Assembly (NCBI GenBank): GCA_044348925.1
Contig: JBIKRY010000005.1
Span: forward strand, 1-37,126
Direction of reading: 5' to 3'
Source: JAAFKA01 sp044348925
Lineage (GTDB): Bacteria > Bacteroidota > Bacteroidia > Cytophagales > Thermoflexibacteraceae
Length of the DNA stretch: 37,126 nucleotides
The notes beneath the pieces were generated by a model. That model was not told the origin of the DNA and made no database searches. It worked only from the letters and a program-made list of their open reading frames with translations. Below are positions 7,630-16,343 of this stretch, piece by piece (within the stretch, counting starts at the first letter, position 1; each line of letters starts with the position of its first letter). A program made the translations under genes and the position numbers.

Positions 7630-8892
7630 ATGAAAACCAAATTTTTAGTAACTTTAGTAACTTTTCTATTTTCTTTTGCTATCCAAGCCCAAGAACAAAG
7701 ATGTGGTTTTACACATAAACCAAACTTAGAACAAGAGCAAATTATCAAACAACTGATAAGTCAAAAAGCACAAAGTAATGCCCGAACAGAGGAAAAAACT
7801 TATACAATTCCTGTCTTGTTTCATATTATAGAAACCAATAACCCAAATGATGATGTAAATAAAATTACGAAAACGCAAATTGACGAACAACTAAAAGTGA
7901 TTAATGAAGATTATAATAGGCTAAATGCTGATACAGTAAGAACTCCCGAAATGTTTAAAAATATGGTGGGGAAAATATCAATTAACTTTGTTTTGGCAAA
8001 AACAGATAGCAATGGTGTTGTATTGAAAGAAGAAGGAATTGTAAGACATACTAAATTTGGTAAAACGGAATGGCAATTATCTGACTTTGAAAGAGATGTA
8101 AAACCACAAACTATTAGAAATCCTTATAAATATCTAAATATATGGGTAGTAAATGAACTTAAAGATGGAGGTAATCGGTTGTTAGGTTTTGCACAATTTC
8201 CAGATTTCTCGCCTTTGAATGGATTAGACCCAATTTATGGGACAGTTTTTACTGATGGGGTAATTATTACTTCTCGTACTTTGGTCAGTTTAGGACAAAT
8301 AAACCCAATTGAATATCGTTATGGTTATGGTCGTACACTTACCCACGAGTTAGGACATTTTTTAGGGATTTTGCATACATTTAGTGATATAAGAGGTTTA
8401 TGCACTGATAATGATTTTTGCGAAGATACACCTCGATTAAGTTATCCTACTGAGGAAAGATTTAGTTGTCAATCGTTAGATAAAAACAAATGCGAAACTA
8501 TTGCCATGCCCGAAAATTTTATGGATTATACCAATGATGCTTGCATGAATTTGTTTACCAAGTGCCAAGTAGAGAGAATGAAATTAGTTTTAGAAAAATG
8601 CCCAAGACGAAAAGAACTCACAACTTCAACAGTAACAAGTGTAAGAGATGAAAATTTAGCAGAAAAGATAAGCATTTTTCCAAATCCTACCAATGCCTTT
8701 TTTACGATAAAAACAGAAAATTTGCAAATCAAAAATCTTAAAATATTTTCAGTTTTAGGGCAACAAGTTTATGAAAATAATTCAATGCAAGCAAATAGCA
8801 GTATGGATATTTCACATTTATCAAAAGCTATTTATGTGTTGCAAATAGAAACTGAAAGAGGAATGGTAGTGAAAAAATTGGTATTGGAATAG
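7630..8892 (+). CDS. Secreted pappalysin-like (M43B) metalloprotease, T9SS cargo
   Basis: An exported zinc protease of 420 residues from the start chosen here. The frame is open from 7582, but the signal peptide (MKTKFLVTLVTF...IQAQ) begins at 7630 and the promoter box covers 7582. The zinc site is HELGHFLGILHT (His239, Glu240, His243, and His249 as third ligand in the extended metzincin pattern HExxHxxGxxH). The Met-turn is ENFMDY, with Met298. Several cysteines around the active site (258, 264, 280, 288, 305, 312) are typical of the pappalysin/cytophagalysin family. After the catalytic domain comes a T9SS type A sorting domain starting at ISIFPNPT (347-354) and ending KKLVLE. The gene stands alone. 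It is probably an extracellular or surface peptidase. Confidence 0.92.
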   Translation: MKTKFLVTLVTFLFSFAIQAQEQRCGFTHKPNLEQEQIIKQLISQKAQSNARTEEKTYTIPVLFHIIETNNPNDDVNKITKTQIDEQLKVINEDYNRLNADTVRTPEMFKNMVGKISINFVLAKTDSNGVVLKEEGIVRHTKFGKTEWQLSDFERDVKPQTIRNPYKYLNIWVVNELKDGGNRLLGFAQFPDFSPLNGLDPIYGTVFTDGVIITSRTLVSLGQINPIEYRYGYGRTLTHELGHFLGILHTFSDIRGLCTDNDFCEDTPRLSYPTEERFSCQSLDKNKCETIAMPENFMDYTNDACMNLFTKCQVERMKLVLEKCPRRKELTTSTVTSVRDENLAEKISIFPNPTNAFFTIKTENLQIKNLKIFSVLGQQVYENNSMQANSSMDISHLSKAIYVLQIETERGMVVKKLVLE

Positions 8893-9046
8893 AATTGGCA
8901 ATGTGTAGGAGTGCATCATTTGCTTAAAATCAATAGCCAAAAAAACATATTCCCAATTCGCCATAATTTTAAGCTAAATATAAGTCTAATTTTTTTCCCT
9001 AACATCATTTTTTGTCGTACTTGCAAACGAATAAAACGGCTAACCA

Positions 9047-10546
9047 ATGACTATCCGCAACAACGAAACCGTAGCTATTGCCGAAATTCCGACAATGCCC
9101 TATAAAAAATTTGCACAAACTGTGTCTGAAATGCTTGATAATCAGTACAATCGTTGTGTGGCTTATTATGCGTACCCAACCAATAACAAGCTAAAATTTA
9201 TTTGTGCCATTGCAGACGATAGCAAACACACTATAGAACTGCTTTCTTTTGAACTAAATGCAAAAGATAAGCACGAACTACCATCTATCAGCGAAAAACA
9301 TTACGCTATGCACGGTTACGAAAGAGAAATAGCCGAAAATTGGAATGTGTCTTTTGCAGGACATCCATGGCTAAAACCAATCCGTTATGCCTTTAACCGT
9401 TCAAATCCCAAAAAAACAATCGCAAATTATCCATTCTATCAAATTGATTCTGACCAATTACACGAAGTTGGCGTAGGTCCTATTCATGCTGGAGTAATAG
9501 AACCTGGGCATTTTCGTTTTATTTGCAATGGCGAAAAAGTATTGCATCTCGAAATTCAATTAGGATTTCAACATCGCGGAATAGAAAGTTTGATGCTTCA
9601 AAAAACGAAACTTTTGCAACGCACCACTTTAGCCGAAAATATTGCAGGAGATACTGCTATTGGACATAATTTGGCTTTTGTGAGTCTTATGGAAACTTTG
9701 GCGGGAATAGAAGTATGCGAAAGGTTGCAAATGGAAAGAGCAGTAGCTTTGGAATTGGAAAGAATAGCTATCCATGTAGGAGATTTGAGTGCTATGTTTA
9801 CCGATATTGCCTATCAGTTGGGCAGTGCCGTATTAGGTGCTTTGCGAACTCCTGTTATCAATTATATGCAGTTTTGGTGTGGAAATCGTTTTGGAAAATC
9901 ACTTGTCCGTACCGCAGGCACACATTATCCATTGCACGACAAACTTATCGAAAGACTAAATAAATTATTTGAAGATTTTATAGTTCGGTTTCAAGAGCTT
10001 AATATTATGGCATTTAATATGCCTTCAGTATTAAGTCGTTTTGAAAATATTGGCACAAATTCGCTAAAACAAATGCAAAAAATTGGTGCTGTAGGAATGC
10101 CTGCTCGTATGGTTGGATTGCCAAGAGATATTCGATATTCGCACCCTTTTGGTGCTTTTAAAGAAATTCCTTACAAACCTGCTTTGTTGCAAACGGGAGA
10201 TGTGAATGCAAGAGGCGTATTGCGAAAAATAGAAATAGAAAAATCTATGCTATTAGTCCAAACTTTTACGCAAGATATCAACAAATTGCCACCACCTCCA
10301 AAACCTGTGCAAGATATAAAATTACAAGCAAATATGTTTGCTATCTCGATGACCGAAGGCTGGCGTGGCGAAATAGTACATACTGCTATTACCAACGAAA
10401 ACGGAGAACTTGCCCATTACAAAATCAAAGACCCATCTTTTCATAATTGGTTGGCATTGGCATTGGCTTTGCGAAATCAAGAAATTTCCGATTTTCCAAT
10501 CAATAACAAAAGTTTTGATTTGTCTTATTGTGGTTTTGATTTGTAA
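9047..10546 (+). CDS. Group 4 [NiFe]-hydrogenase/complex I-like large subunit without Ni ligands
   Basis: 499 residues: a NuoC-like 30-kDa domain (about 1-115) fused to a NuoD/HycE-like 49-kDa domain (about 125-499), the fusion seen in HycE/HyfG and related complexes. Recognisable features are GPIHAGVIEPGHF (144-156), FQHRGIE (174-180), and RTAGTHYPLHD further on. True [NiFe] enzymes have CGxC at the HRGIE site and DPCxxC near the C terminus. Here the first site is HRGIES, with no cysteine, and the C terminus is FDLSYCGFDL, with one cysteine (495). The nickel site is therefore absent, as in NuoD and in the 'energy-converting hydrogenase-related' (Ehr) complexes. No small subunit, ferredoxin subunit or membrane antiporter subunit lies next to it: upstream is a protease and downstream are repeats. 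It is either an orphan or belongs to a split locus. Confidence 0.88.
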   Translation: MTIRNNETVAIAEIPTMPYKKFAQTVSEMLDNQYNRCVAYYAYPTNNKLKFICAIADDSKHTIELLSFELNAKDKHELPSISEKHYAMHGYEREIAENWNVSFAGHPWLKPIRYAFNRSNPKKTIANYPFYQIDSDQLHEVGVGPIHAGVIEPGHFRFICNGEKVLHLEIQLGFQHRGIESLMLQKTKLLQRTTLAENIAGDTAIGHNLAFVSLMETLAGIEVCERLQMERAVALELERIAIHVGDLSAMFTDIAYQLGSAVLGALRTPVINYMQFWCGNRFGKSLVRTAGTHYPLHDKLIERLNKLFEDFIVRFQELNIMAFNMPSVLSRFENIGTNSLKQMQKIGAVGMPARMVGLPRDIRYSHPFGAFKEIPYKPALLQTGDVNARGVLRKIEIEKSMLLVQTFTQDINKLPPPPKPVQDIKLQANMFAISMTEGWRGEIVHTAITNENGELAHYKIKDPSFHNWLALALALRNQEISDFPINNKSFDLSYCGFDL

Positions 10547-10550
10547 AATA

Positions 10551-10597
10551 CAATTTTACGATTGTCAAGGTCTTCGACCATTGCCAACGTAAAATTG
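10551..10597 (+). repeat. REP-like asymmetric hairpin, unit 1
   Basis: A 47-base hairpin. The outer stem caattttacg pairs perfectly with cgtaaaattg. The inner arms are ttgtcaaggtc and gaccattgccaa, around a ttc loop. The left arm has an extra A (ACG-A-TTG), the right arm has an extra base before TTG, and a T/C mismatch sits inside TTG(T)CAA. It begins 4 bases after the stop of the hydrogenase-like gene. Confidence 0.85.
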
Positions 10598-10774
10598 ATT
10601 TTTTCAAGGCATAATTTTACGATTGTCAAGGTCTTCGACCGTTGCCAACGTAAAATTGGTCTTCGACCCTTGCCAACGTAAAATTGATTTTTTCAAGGCA
10701 TAATTTTACGATTGTCAAGGTCTTCGACCGTTGCCAACGTAAAATAGGTCTTCGACCATTGCCAACATAAAATT
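10597..10774 (+). repeat. 89-bp tandem duplication holding two hairpin units and two half units
   Basis: Copy A (10597-10685) and copy B (10686-10774) begin with the same spacer, gattttttcaaggcat. Each then has a full hairpin (10613-10657 and 10702-10745) and a right-arm half unit starting ggtcttcgacc. The copies differ at only a few bases (cccttgcc/ccattgcc, acgta/acata, aaaattgg/aaaatagg). This is a recent tandem duplication inside the hairpin cluster. Confidence 0.85.
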
Positions 10775-10790
10775 GATTTTGTCGAGATTT

Positions 10791-10880
10791 AATTTTACGT
10801 TGGCAATGGTCGAAGACCTTGACAATCGTAAAATTAAACCTTAACAATCGTAAATTTAAACCTTAACAAACGTAAAATTA
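10791..10880 (-). repeat. Inverted hairpin unit plus two degenerate half units
   Basis: Unit 4 (10791-10835) is the same hairpin in the opposite orientation: aattttacgttggcaatggt, loop, then accttgacaatcgtaaaatt. Two further right-arm halves follow (ccttaacaatcgtaaattt and ccttaacaaacgtaaaatt), where a G>A change turns ccttgac into ccttaac. The cluster ends at the stop codon of the permease at 10887, so it fills the whole gap between two convergent genes and may also end transcription from both sides. Confidence 0.75.
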
Positions 10881-10886
10881 GAAATT

Positions 10887-12053
10887 TTACCGCATAATCT
10901 GTGCAGGGTCTGTAATAGCTACAAACCAAGCAGGAATAACACTTGCAGTCAAATAAGGCACTATAGACAAAGTGCTAATGAGCAAAATATCCGATACATT
11001 GACCGACAAAGGTAGATGAAACGAAGGATACAACACAGACCAACCCGCCATAAAAGGTTTCAAAATACTTGCATCAAAATAGTAAATATGTGCATATCCA
11101 AACAAAATGCCAAATAAAGTGGCGGTAATAGCAATGATTATTGCTTCAGATAATTTTAGCCACAATACATTGTTTATACTCCAGCCAACACTTTTTAAGA
11201 TAGCAAGTTCTTTCTGTTCGTTGCCACTTAAACCTGTTGCCTTGTCCCAAACCAACAAAATAAACGCCAACAAAGCTATAACAGAACCATAGATAAACAA
11301 ACTTGCACGCCACGAAAATAGAGTTTGATAGGTGGCTTGTAACTGTTGTTTGCTTACGACACGCAAAGCAGGAAAACGGTTGTCTATTTTTTTGCCAATA
11401 TTTGCAACTTCTTCGCTATTCTTGATTTTTAGGGCAATATCTGTAGCTTCGGTAGCTTGTAAACCTAACAATTTTTGGGCAGTGCCTCGCGAAAATACCA
11501 ATAAATCTTTGGTCAATATATCAGCTTTTGCATCAAATGTTCCAATAATTTGAAAATTTTGAATACTATCTGCCAAATCTGAAATACTTAGATAATCTCC
11601 TATTTTTAATTTCCGTAATTCCAAAATTCCTGTACCTACCAATACTTCTTGGTCTTGTAGAATATGTTTTTTACTTAAAGATTCGTCTAAAAGATGAATA
11701 AATGGTATTTCGTCTATCTCTGTAGAAATTCCCATAACTGTTAGCACCGCACCTGTTGCAGATTCGGGCAAATAACCCCAAACACGCGGATATATTTTTT
11801 CTACCCCTCGAATATTTTGCAAAGAATCTACCAAACTTATAGAAACAGGTTGCAATCTGCCTCCTACAATTTGCTGCACCCAAAGCTCAGGAATATCTGC
11901 CAAAACGGTTTTAGATTCTTGTTGCAAACTACTCGTAAGCAAAATAATAGAAGCATAAAAAGCAACCAAAATTGCATAAATAAATACCAAAGCACTGTGT
12001 TTTTTCCACCTACGAAACAAAGAAACTAAAGCATACTCAAAAATTTGCATCAT
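10887..12053 (-). CDS. FtsX-type ABC transporter permease
   Basis: 388 residues with the MacB/LolC layout: one N-terminal transmembrane helix (about 21-43), a long periplasmic domain (45-245), then three helices (about 250-272, 300-325, 350-375) ending in a short cytoplasmic tail, AITDPAQIMR, close to the ADPxxALR-type end of such permeases. EQKELAILKSVGWS (just before the third helix) is the usual FtsX cytoplasmic loop that touches the ATPase. No ATP-binding subunit or adaptor protein is encoded nearby. It follows the TPR-CHAT gene by 36 bases on the same strand and is probably its operon partner. A second permease of the same superfamily lies at 14904-16214 on the other side of the CHAT gene. 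Substrate unknown. Confidence 0.85.
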   Translation of the reverse strand: MMQIFEYALVSLFRRWKKHSALVFIYAILVAFYASIILLTSSLQQESKTVLADIPELWVQQIVGGRLQPVSISLVDSLQNIRGVEKIYPRVWGYLPESATGAVLTVMGISTEIDEIPFIHLLDESLSKKHILQDQEVLVGTGILELRKLKIGDYLSISDLADSIQNFQIIGTFDAKADILTKDLLVFSRGTAQKLLGLQATEATDIALKIKNSEEVANIGKKIDNRFPALRVVSKQQLQATYQTLFSWRASLFIYGSVIALLAFILLVWDKATGLSGNEQKELAILKSVGWSINNVLWLKLSEAIIIAITATLFGILFGYAHIYYFDASILKPFMAGWSVLYPSFHLPLSVNVSDILLISTLSIVPYLTASVIPAWFVAITDPAQIMR

Positions 12054-12089
12054 ATAATAAAATTATTAAATTTTTTGTTTTTATTAAAA

Positions 12090-14579
12090 TTATTGCCCAA
12101 TCAAAAAAAACGGACTCCAATAAAAAGGGGCTGCATACACATTATCGGCTATCATTTTTAGCTTTGCTTTTTGTAAATAACTTGCATAACCTCGATAAGT
12201 TTGTGAGGTATTAGCTAAAAAAGGCTTGTAAAAATCTATCATCAGTTGTGCAGTAGAGGCATCTGCCACTTTCCATAAACTAACCAACAAATTTTTTGCA
12301 CCTGCATACAACAACGGTCTTGTTAATCCGATAATTCCTTCGCCACGTGAAATTTTTCCAGAACCTGTTTGACAAGCCGAAAGAACCACCAAATTAGCAC
12401 GGAGTTTTATGTTATATAGTTCGGGGGCATATACAATGCCATCATTTTTTTTGCTGCTGTCGGCATATAACATAATTCGAGATTTTTCAGGAATCAACTC
12501 ATCTACTACGCCATGTGTAGCAAAATGTAGGTAATTAGCCTCTTGAATTTCGGCTGTTTGTAGTAATTTTTCTTGTGCGTTGCCACGAAGGTAAATTTTT
12601 GCGTTGGGATTTAGACTTGCTAAAGTGTTTACTTCTTTTTCACTATCTTGCAAAGTAGAGAAATTTTGAAAGTGGATAGGTGCTATCAAACACATACTAT
12701 TATTAGCTTGTGCATTTATTTTGTTGTTATTTTGTGTGAATAGTGTAGCAGAATAGGCATAACTAATAGCATATTTTTTTAGCAAATAAGGCAAATTGCT
12801 GTATAAAATAGTAGAATTTTTTGCTGTTTTTTTGTAGAGCAAAACCTCAAATGGAATGGTAGCAAGACGACCATCTGGTACAACAATAAGGTTTTTAATT
12901 TTATTTGCCAACTGCATAGGAACTAATTGTTGATGTAGTTTTTGGGCAACTTCTACATATTCTTTTTGCACTTTATAGATAATTGTATTGCGAAGAATGG
13001 TAATGGAATTATCAAAATTTTCTTCTTTTTTGATAGCATACGCCTTAAATTTGTGCTTTGTTAGCACAAAAATATAGATTTTTTGCTGTTTTTCGGCTAT
13101 AAAATAACTAAGCATAGCCGTTTCTTTAGGTAGATTTTTTTGTACACTATCTACAGTACTTAGTTTAATGTTGTATTTTAAGTTGTAATAAGCAGGGAAT
13201 TTCTTTTCCAAATCTTTTACAAATACTTCATACTTTCTATTCAATTCAAATAATTTATTACGTGCAATTTGTTCATCTTTTTTGTTGGTTAGTGCTTGTT
13301 CGTACAAAGTTATTTCGGCTTTCAATTCTTTTTCTTCTTCTAAAATTTCTTTGGGAATTCCTGCAAATTCTTTGGCTTGTGTATCCGAAATAGCACTCAA
13401 CAAAACCGCAGATTTGCTTTTTTCTGCAAAGGCAAAAGCACGTTTTTCATAATTTTTTTTTGCCCCCAATACTGTAACTTCTGCCATTTGCATACATAAA
13501 CGAATAGCCTCCTCATAGACTTCTGTTGCCGTAATTCCTAAGGCTATTTTATCATTTTTATTGGTTCGCAACTGTCGCAACTCCACCAACAAAGAATCTG
13601 CAAGTTCCAAACAAGTCAAAGCTGTAGTCAAATCTTTAAACTTTAATGTTTTTTGGTAATGTAAGTTTTCATAGATTTGTGCTTTTAATAGTAAGGAATT
13701 TAGCAAAAAATTTCCACTATAATAATTTTTTATTGGCGAATTTTGTCTATTATTAGTAGCAAAAAAATCTATTACATTTGCTTCTAATGCTTTCTGCACA
13801 TACTTAATAGCAGGCTCAAAATCACTACGTTTGAGATACAAAGTAGCTAAGAGATTATAAATTTGTGCAATTTCGGGGTGTTTTTCTCCATAATTTTTTT
13901 GATAAATTTTCAATGCTTTTTCATAATATTCCAACGCATTATCATACTTATCCAAATCACTATATACCTGCCCTAAACTCAAATAAATAAATGCTTCGTT
14001 TGGGTGGTCTTTTTCATATACTATCTTCCTGATTTCCAATGCTTTATTAAAATTTATAATTGCCTCTTCGTATTGTTTTTGGGAATGTTGCACAAAGGCA
14101 ATATTGTTGTAGGAAGTTGCAATAGATGGGTGGTTTTCGGGATACACTTTTTGGTAAATGGCTAATGCTTTTTGGTAATATTCCAATGCTACAAATGGTT
14201 TTGTATTTGCATACAACAAACCAATATCGTTGTAAGAGGCAGCTACTTCTGCATGATTTTCTTGGTATAAACTTTGGCGAATATGTAAGGCTTTGTGTAG
14301 ATAATCTAATGCCAATTCGTTATTGCCTGTGTTCCAATATACAATACCCAAATGGTTGTAACAATCGGCTACCAAATCATTTTTTTCGGTGTAAGTTTTT
14401 TGATAAATAAGCAATGCTTTTTGGTAATTTTCCAAAGCAATATCATTTCTGCCCATTTGCAGGTTTTTTTCTCCTATTTGTAGATAGGCATTTGCTTGTG
14501 TAATTTCTTGAGCAACAGTTTGTTGAAAAGTAGTACAAAAAATAAAAAAATAGACCAAAATTTTGCAAAAATTTTTCAT
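12090..14579 (-). CDS. Secreted TPR-CHAT domain protein (caspase-like fold)
   Basis: 829 residues. A signal peptide (1-23, ending VAQE) directs export. About seven tetratricopeptide repeats follow (30-265) with regular ALxYYxKAL and consecutive NHLGIVY/NDIGLLY helices, of the 42-residue kinesin-light-chain type. After a helical linker (290-480) comes a C-terminal CHAT domain (about 485-829). Its expected caspase-clan dyad is visible: His689 in LHFATHG and Cys736 in VVLSACQTGSG. LIVVPDGRLATIPFE (564-578) and GLTRPLLYAGAKNLLVSLW are standard CHAT strands. CHAT proteases are best known as cytoplasmic effectors (for example TPR-CHAT of type III-E CRISPR), but Bacteroidota carry many exported versions whose role is unclear. 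It is probably co-transcribed with the permease at 10887-12053. Confidence 0.92.
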   Translation of the reverse strand: MKNFCKILVYFFIFCTTFQQTVAQEITQANAYLQIGEKNLQMGRNDIALENYQKALLIYQKTYTEKNDLVADCYNHLGIVYWNTGNNELALDYLHKALHIRQSLYQENHAEVAASYNDIGLLYANTKPFVALEYYQKALAIYQKVYPENHPSIATSYNNIAFVQHSQKQYEEAIINFNKALEIRKIVYEKDHPNEAFIYLSLGQVYSDLDKYDNALEYYEKALKIYQKNYGEKHPEIAQIYNLLATLYLKRSDFEPAIKYVQKALEANVIDFFATNNRQNSPIKNYYSGNFLLNSLLLKAQIYENLHYQKTLKFKDLTTALTCLELADSLLVELRQLRTNKNDKIALGITATEVYEEAIRLCMQMAEVTVLGAKKNYEKRAFAFAEKSKSAVLLSAISDTQAKEFAGIPKEILEEEKELKAEITLYEQALTNKKDEQIARNKLFELNRKYEVFVKDLEKKFPAYYNLKYNIKLSTVDSVQKNLPKETAMLSYFIAEKQQKIYIFVLTKHKFKAYAIKKEENFDNSITILRNTIIYKVQKEYVEVAQKLHQQLVPMQLANKIKNLIVVPDGRLATIPFEVLLYKKTAKNSTILYSNLPYLLKKYAISYAYSATLFTQNNNKINAQANNSMCLIAPIHFQNFSTLQDSEKEVNTLASLNPNAKIYLRGNAQEKLLQTAEIQEANYLHFATHGVVDELIPEKSRIMLYADSSKKNDGIVYAPELYNIKLRANLVVLSACQTGSGKISRGEGIIGLTRPLLYAGAKNLLVSLWKVADASTAQLMIDFYKPFLANTSQTYRGYASYLQKAKLKMIADNVYAAPFYWSPFFLIGQ

Positions 14580-14720
14580 AGCATCAAAATAAGTAAGATA
14601 ATTGGTTTGGTATTATATGTATGCAGCCTTAAAATGGCATTGAAATAACTTTCTCAAGATAGCAAACTTCCACAAATAAACAACTTTTTCGGCTTTATCA
14701 CACAAAATATCGCATAAATT

Positions 14721-14825
14721 AACGTGAACTACAGATTAAAAGCCTACTAATGGCAGAGATATTTAGATATTTGCCTTTAGGCATCTCCGCCTAAAAACGA
14801 ATATACGGTATCTGTAGTTTACGTT
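14721..14825. repeat. 105-bp element with 16-bp terminal inverted repeats
   Basis: The ends aacgtgaactacagat (14721-14736) and atctgtagtttacgtt (14810-14825) are inverted repeats with one mismatch. Inside is a second inverted pair (ggcagagat 14752-14760 and atctccgcc 14783-14791, one mismatch) around gcctttaggc. The string cgaatatacggt near the right end recurs at 58-69, and the TIR sequence recurs at 133-145. No coding capacity is present. It could be a MITE-like or REP-like mobile remnant. It lies between the divergent CHAT and permease genes. Confidence 0.7.
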
Positions 14826-14861
14826 GCTTAAAAGTAGGAGAGAATAAAAATTTATGCTTTG

Positions 14862-14869
14862 TATTTTTG
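14862..14869 (+). promoter_or_regulatory. Bacteroidota -7 element (TATTTTTG)
   Basis: An exact TAnnTTTG box 35 bases before the chosen permease start at 14904. A second box, TACTTTTG, lies at 14887-14894 but would give an almost leaderless message. Either supports a start at 14904, not at the in-frame ATG at 14859. Confidence 0.4.
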
Positions 14870-14903
14870 TACTGCCCAAAAAAATACTACTTTTGCAGCA
14901 CCT

Positions 14904-16214
14904 ATGAAAAAAATATTTAGACAAAATCCCATTTTACGTATTGCCATTCGGCATCTATTTTCCAAAAAAAAACAAACTTTAGCTGCTGTTTTGGGGGTAA
15001 CTTTTGGGGTTGCTGCTTGTATTTTTCAAGCAGGAATTATTACAGGTATTCAAACCTATTTTGTGAAACGGACTATTGATTTTTCGGCACATATTCGTAT
15101 TTATAATGATGGCAAAAAAGATAATACCAAAAGTATTTTGGCACGTTATGCCGAACAATCTATTAGCAACAAAAATGCAATAGACACAAGTAACGAAAAT
15201 ATTTATTTTGTCAATAACCAAAAAAATATAGAAGAAAATCCCCGCATAGAAAATGCCTATCAAATTATCAAAACTTTGGAAAATGATAAGGAAATATTGG
15301 GAGTTTCGCCATTTTTGGCTACGCAAGTTATTATTCGTGCTGGAGTGTCGCAAACAGGTGCTAGAATAGCAGGAATAGACGTAATCAAAGAAAACTTTTT
15401 GTTTAATGTCCAAAAATATATCATTGATGGTAGTTTTGCCGAACTCAACGAAATCAATAATGGCATTGTCTTGGGGGCAGGTTTGGCAAATAATTTGGCA
15501 GCAAAAGTAGGAATGTATCTCTTGGTTAGTTCTCCAAAAGGTGTCGTATTGGAGTTAAAAGTAGTAGGTATCAATCGTACAGGTGTAACGAGTGTAGATG
15601 ACACAAGGGCTTATGTTACCTTACGAAATGCCCAAAAACTATTAAACGTAGATGCTAATTACATTACCGATATTAATATGAAAATAAAAGATATTGAAAA
15701 AGCCGAAATTTTGGCAGCACAATATCAACGCCGTTTTGTCTATAAAGCCGAAGATTGGATAAAGGCAAATGAAGGTATTTTTGCCGTTTTTAAATTGCAA
15801 AATTTGGCTATTTATGTCGTTATAGCTTCTATGATGTTGGTAGCAGGTTTTGGAATTTTTAATATTTTGACTATGATTATTTATGAAAAAATGCCCGATA
15901 TTGCTATTTTGAAAGCTATTGGTTATACAGACAAAGCTATTCTTTCTATTTTCTTGACCGAAGCCTTGTGTATTGGTTTTTCTGGTGGAATTTTGGGGTT
16001 GATTTTGGGATTTTTTTTCTCCTCTATTGCAGGCAATTACAAAGTAAATATTAGTCGTGGTATCTTAGCATTTGATTATTTGCCTATCAATTTTAATCCT
16101 TATTTTTATGCCTCTGCCTTTGTTTTTGGTTTGTTGATTACGGCTTTAGCAGGATATTTTCCCGCAAAAAAAGCAGCAGCCATAGACCCTATCAATATTA
16201 TTAGAGGAAAGTAA
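14904..16214 (+). CDS. FtsX-type ABC transporter permease (LolE/MacB-like)
   Basis: 436 residues from the start chosen at MKKIFRQNP; the frame is open from 14859, but the promoter boxes lie in that part. One N-terminal helix (about 26-48) comes after a basic RHLFSKKKQT stretch. A periplasmic domain of about 240 residues follows, with GIDVIKE and VVLELKVVGI strands. Three C-terminal helices carry the cytoplasmic loop YEKMPDIAILKAIGYTD, and the end AAAIDPINIIRGK matches the DPxxxIRG tail of LolC/LolE/MacB permeases. The cognate ATPase and partner are not in the window. It is transcribed away from the CHAT gene, with 324 bases and a repeat element between them. It probably moves lipoproteins, lipids or peptides at the inner membrane; the substrate cannot be told. 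Confidence 0.88.
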   Translation: MKKIFRQNPILRIAIRHLFSKKKQTLAAVLGVTFGVAACIFQAGIITGIQTYFVKRTIDFSAHIRIYNDGKKDNTKSILARYAEQSISNKNAIDTSNENIYFVNNQKNIEENPRIENAYQIIKTLENDKEILGVSPFLATQVIIRAGVSQTGARIAGIDVIKENFLFNVQKYIIDGSFAELNEINNGIVLGAGLANNLAAKVGMYLLVSSPKGVVLELKVVGINRTGVTSVDDTRAYVTLRNAQKLLNVDANYITDINMKIKDIEKAEILAAQYQRRFVYKAEDWIKANEGIFAVFKLQNLAIYVVIASMMLVAGFGIFNILTMIIYEKMPDIAILKAIGYTDKAILSIFLTEALCIGFSGGILGLILGFFFSSIAGNYKVNISRGILAFDYLPINFNPYFYASAFVFGLLITALAGYFPAKKAAAIDPINIIRGK

Positions 16215-16244
16215 TAATAAAATTAGTAAATAAATTTCATTTCA

Positions 16245-16287
16245 AAGGTTTTTAATAAATTTGCTTTGCAAATTCATTAAAAACCTT
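16245..16287. terminator. Long hairpin between convergent genes
   Basis: The arms aaggtttttaataaatttgc and gcaaattcattaaaaacctt form a 20-bp stem with one mismatch around a 3-base loop. It lies between the permease (ends 16214) and the Ig-repeat gene (ends 16344). Neither side has a strong T-run after it, so it may be a weak terminator or simply a palindromic repeat. Confidence 0.5.
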
Positions 16288-16343
16288 GCAGTTGAAGGCA
16301 ACTCCTCCAAATTACGTACTACATTCTACGCAACTTGCATGAT

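Noticed and set aside
10626..10847. 73-codon open frame on the minus strand
   Set aside because: It is made wholly of the repeat units, and its peptide repeats because the DNA does. Similar frames over 10410-10592 and 36230-36454 arise the same way.
10551..10880. CRISPR-like array of regularly repeated units
   Set aside because: The units are themselves long hairpins, occur in both orientations and as halves, spacers are repeated copies of each other, and no cas gene is near. It is a palindromic repeat cluster.
12090..14579. TPR-CHAT as part of a type III-E CRISPR (Craspase) system
   Set aside because: It has a signal peptide, and there are no cas genes or arrays in the window.
14979..15413. 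144-codon open frame on the minus strand
   Set aside because: Antisense to the FtsX permease at 14904-16214; the peptide is composed of shadow residues without a domain.
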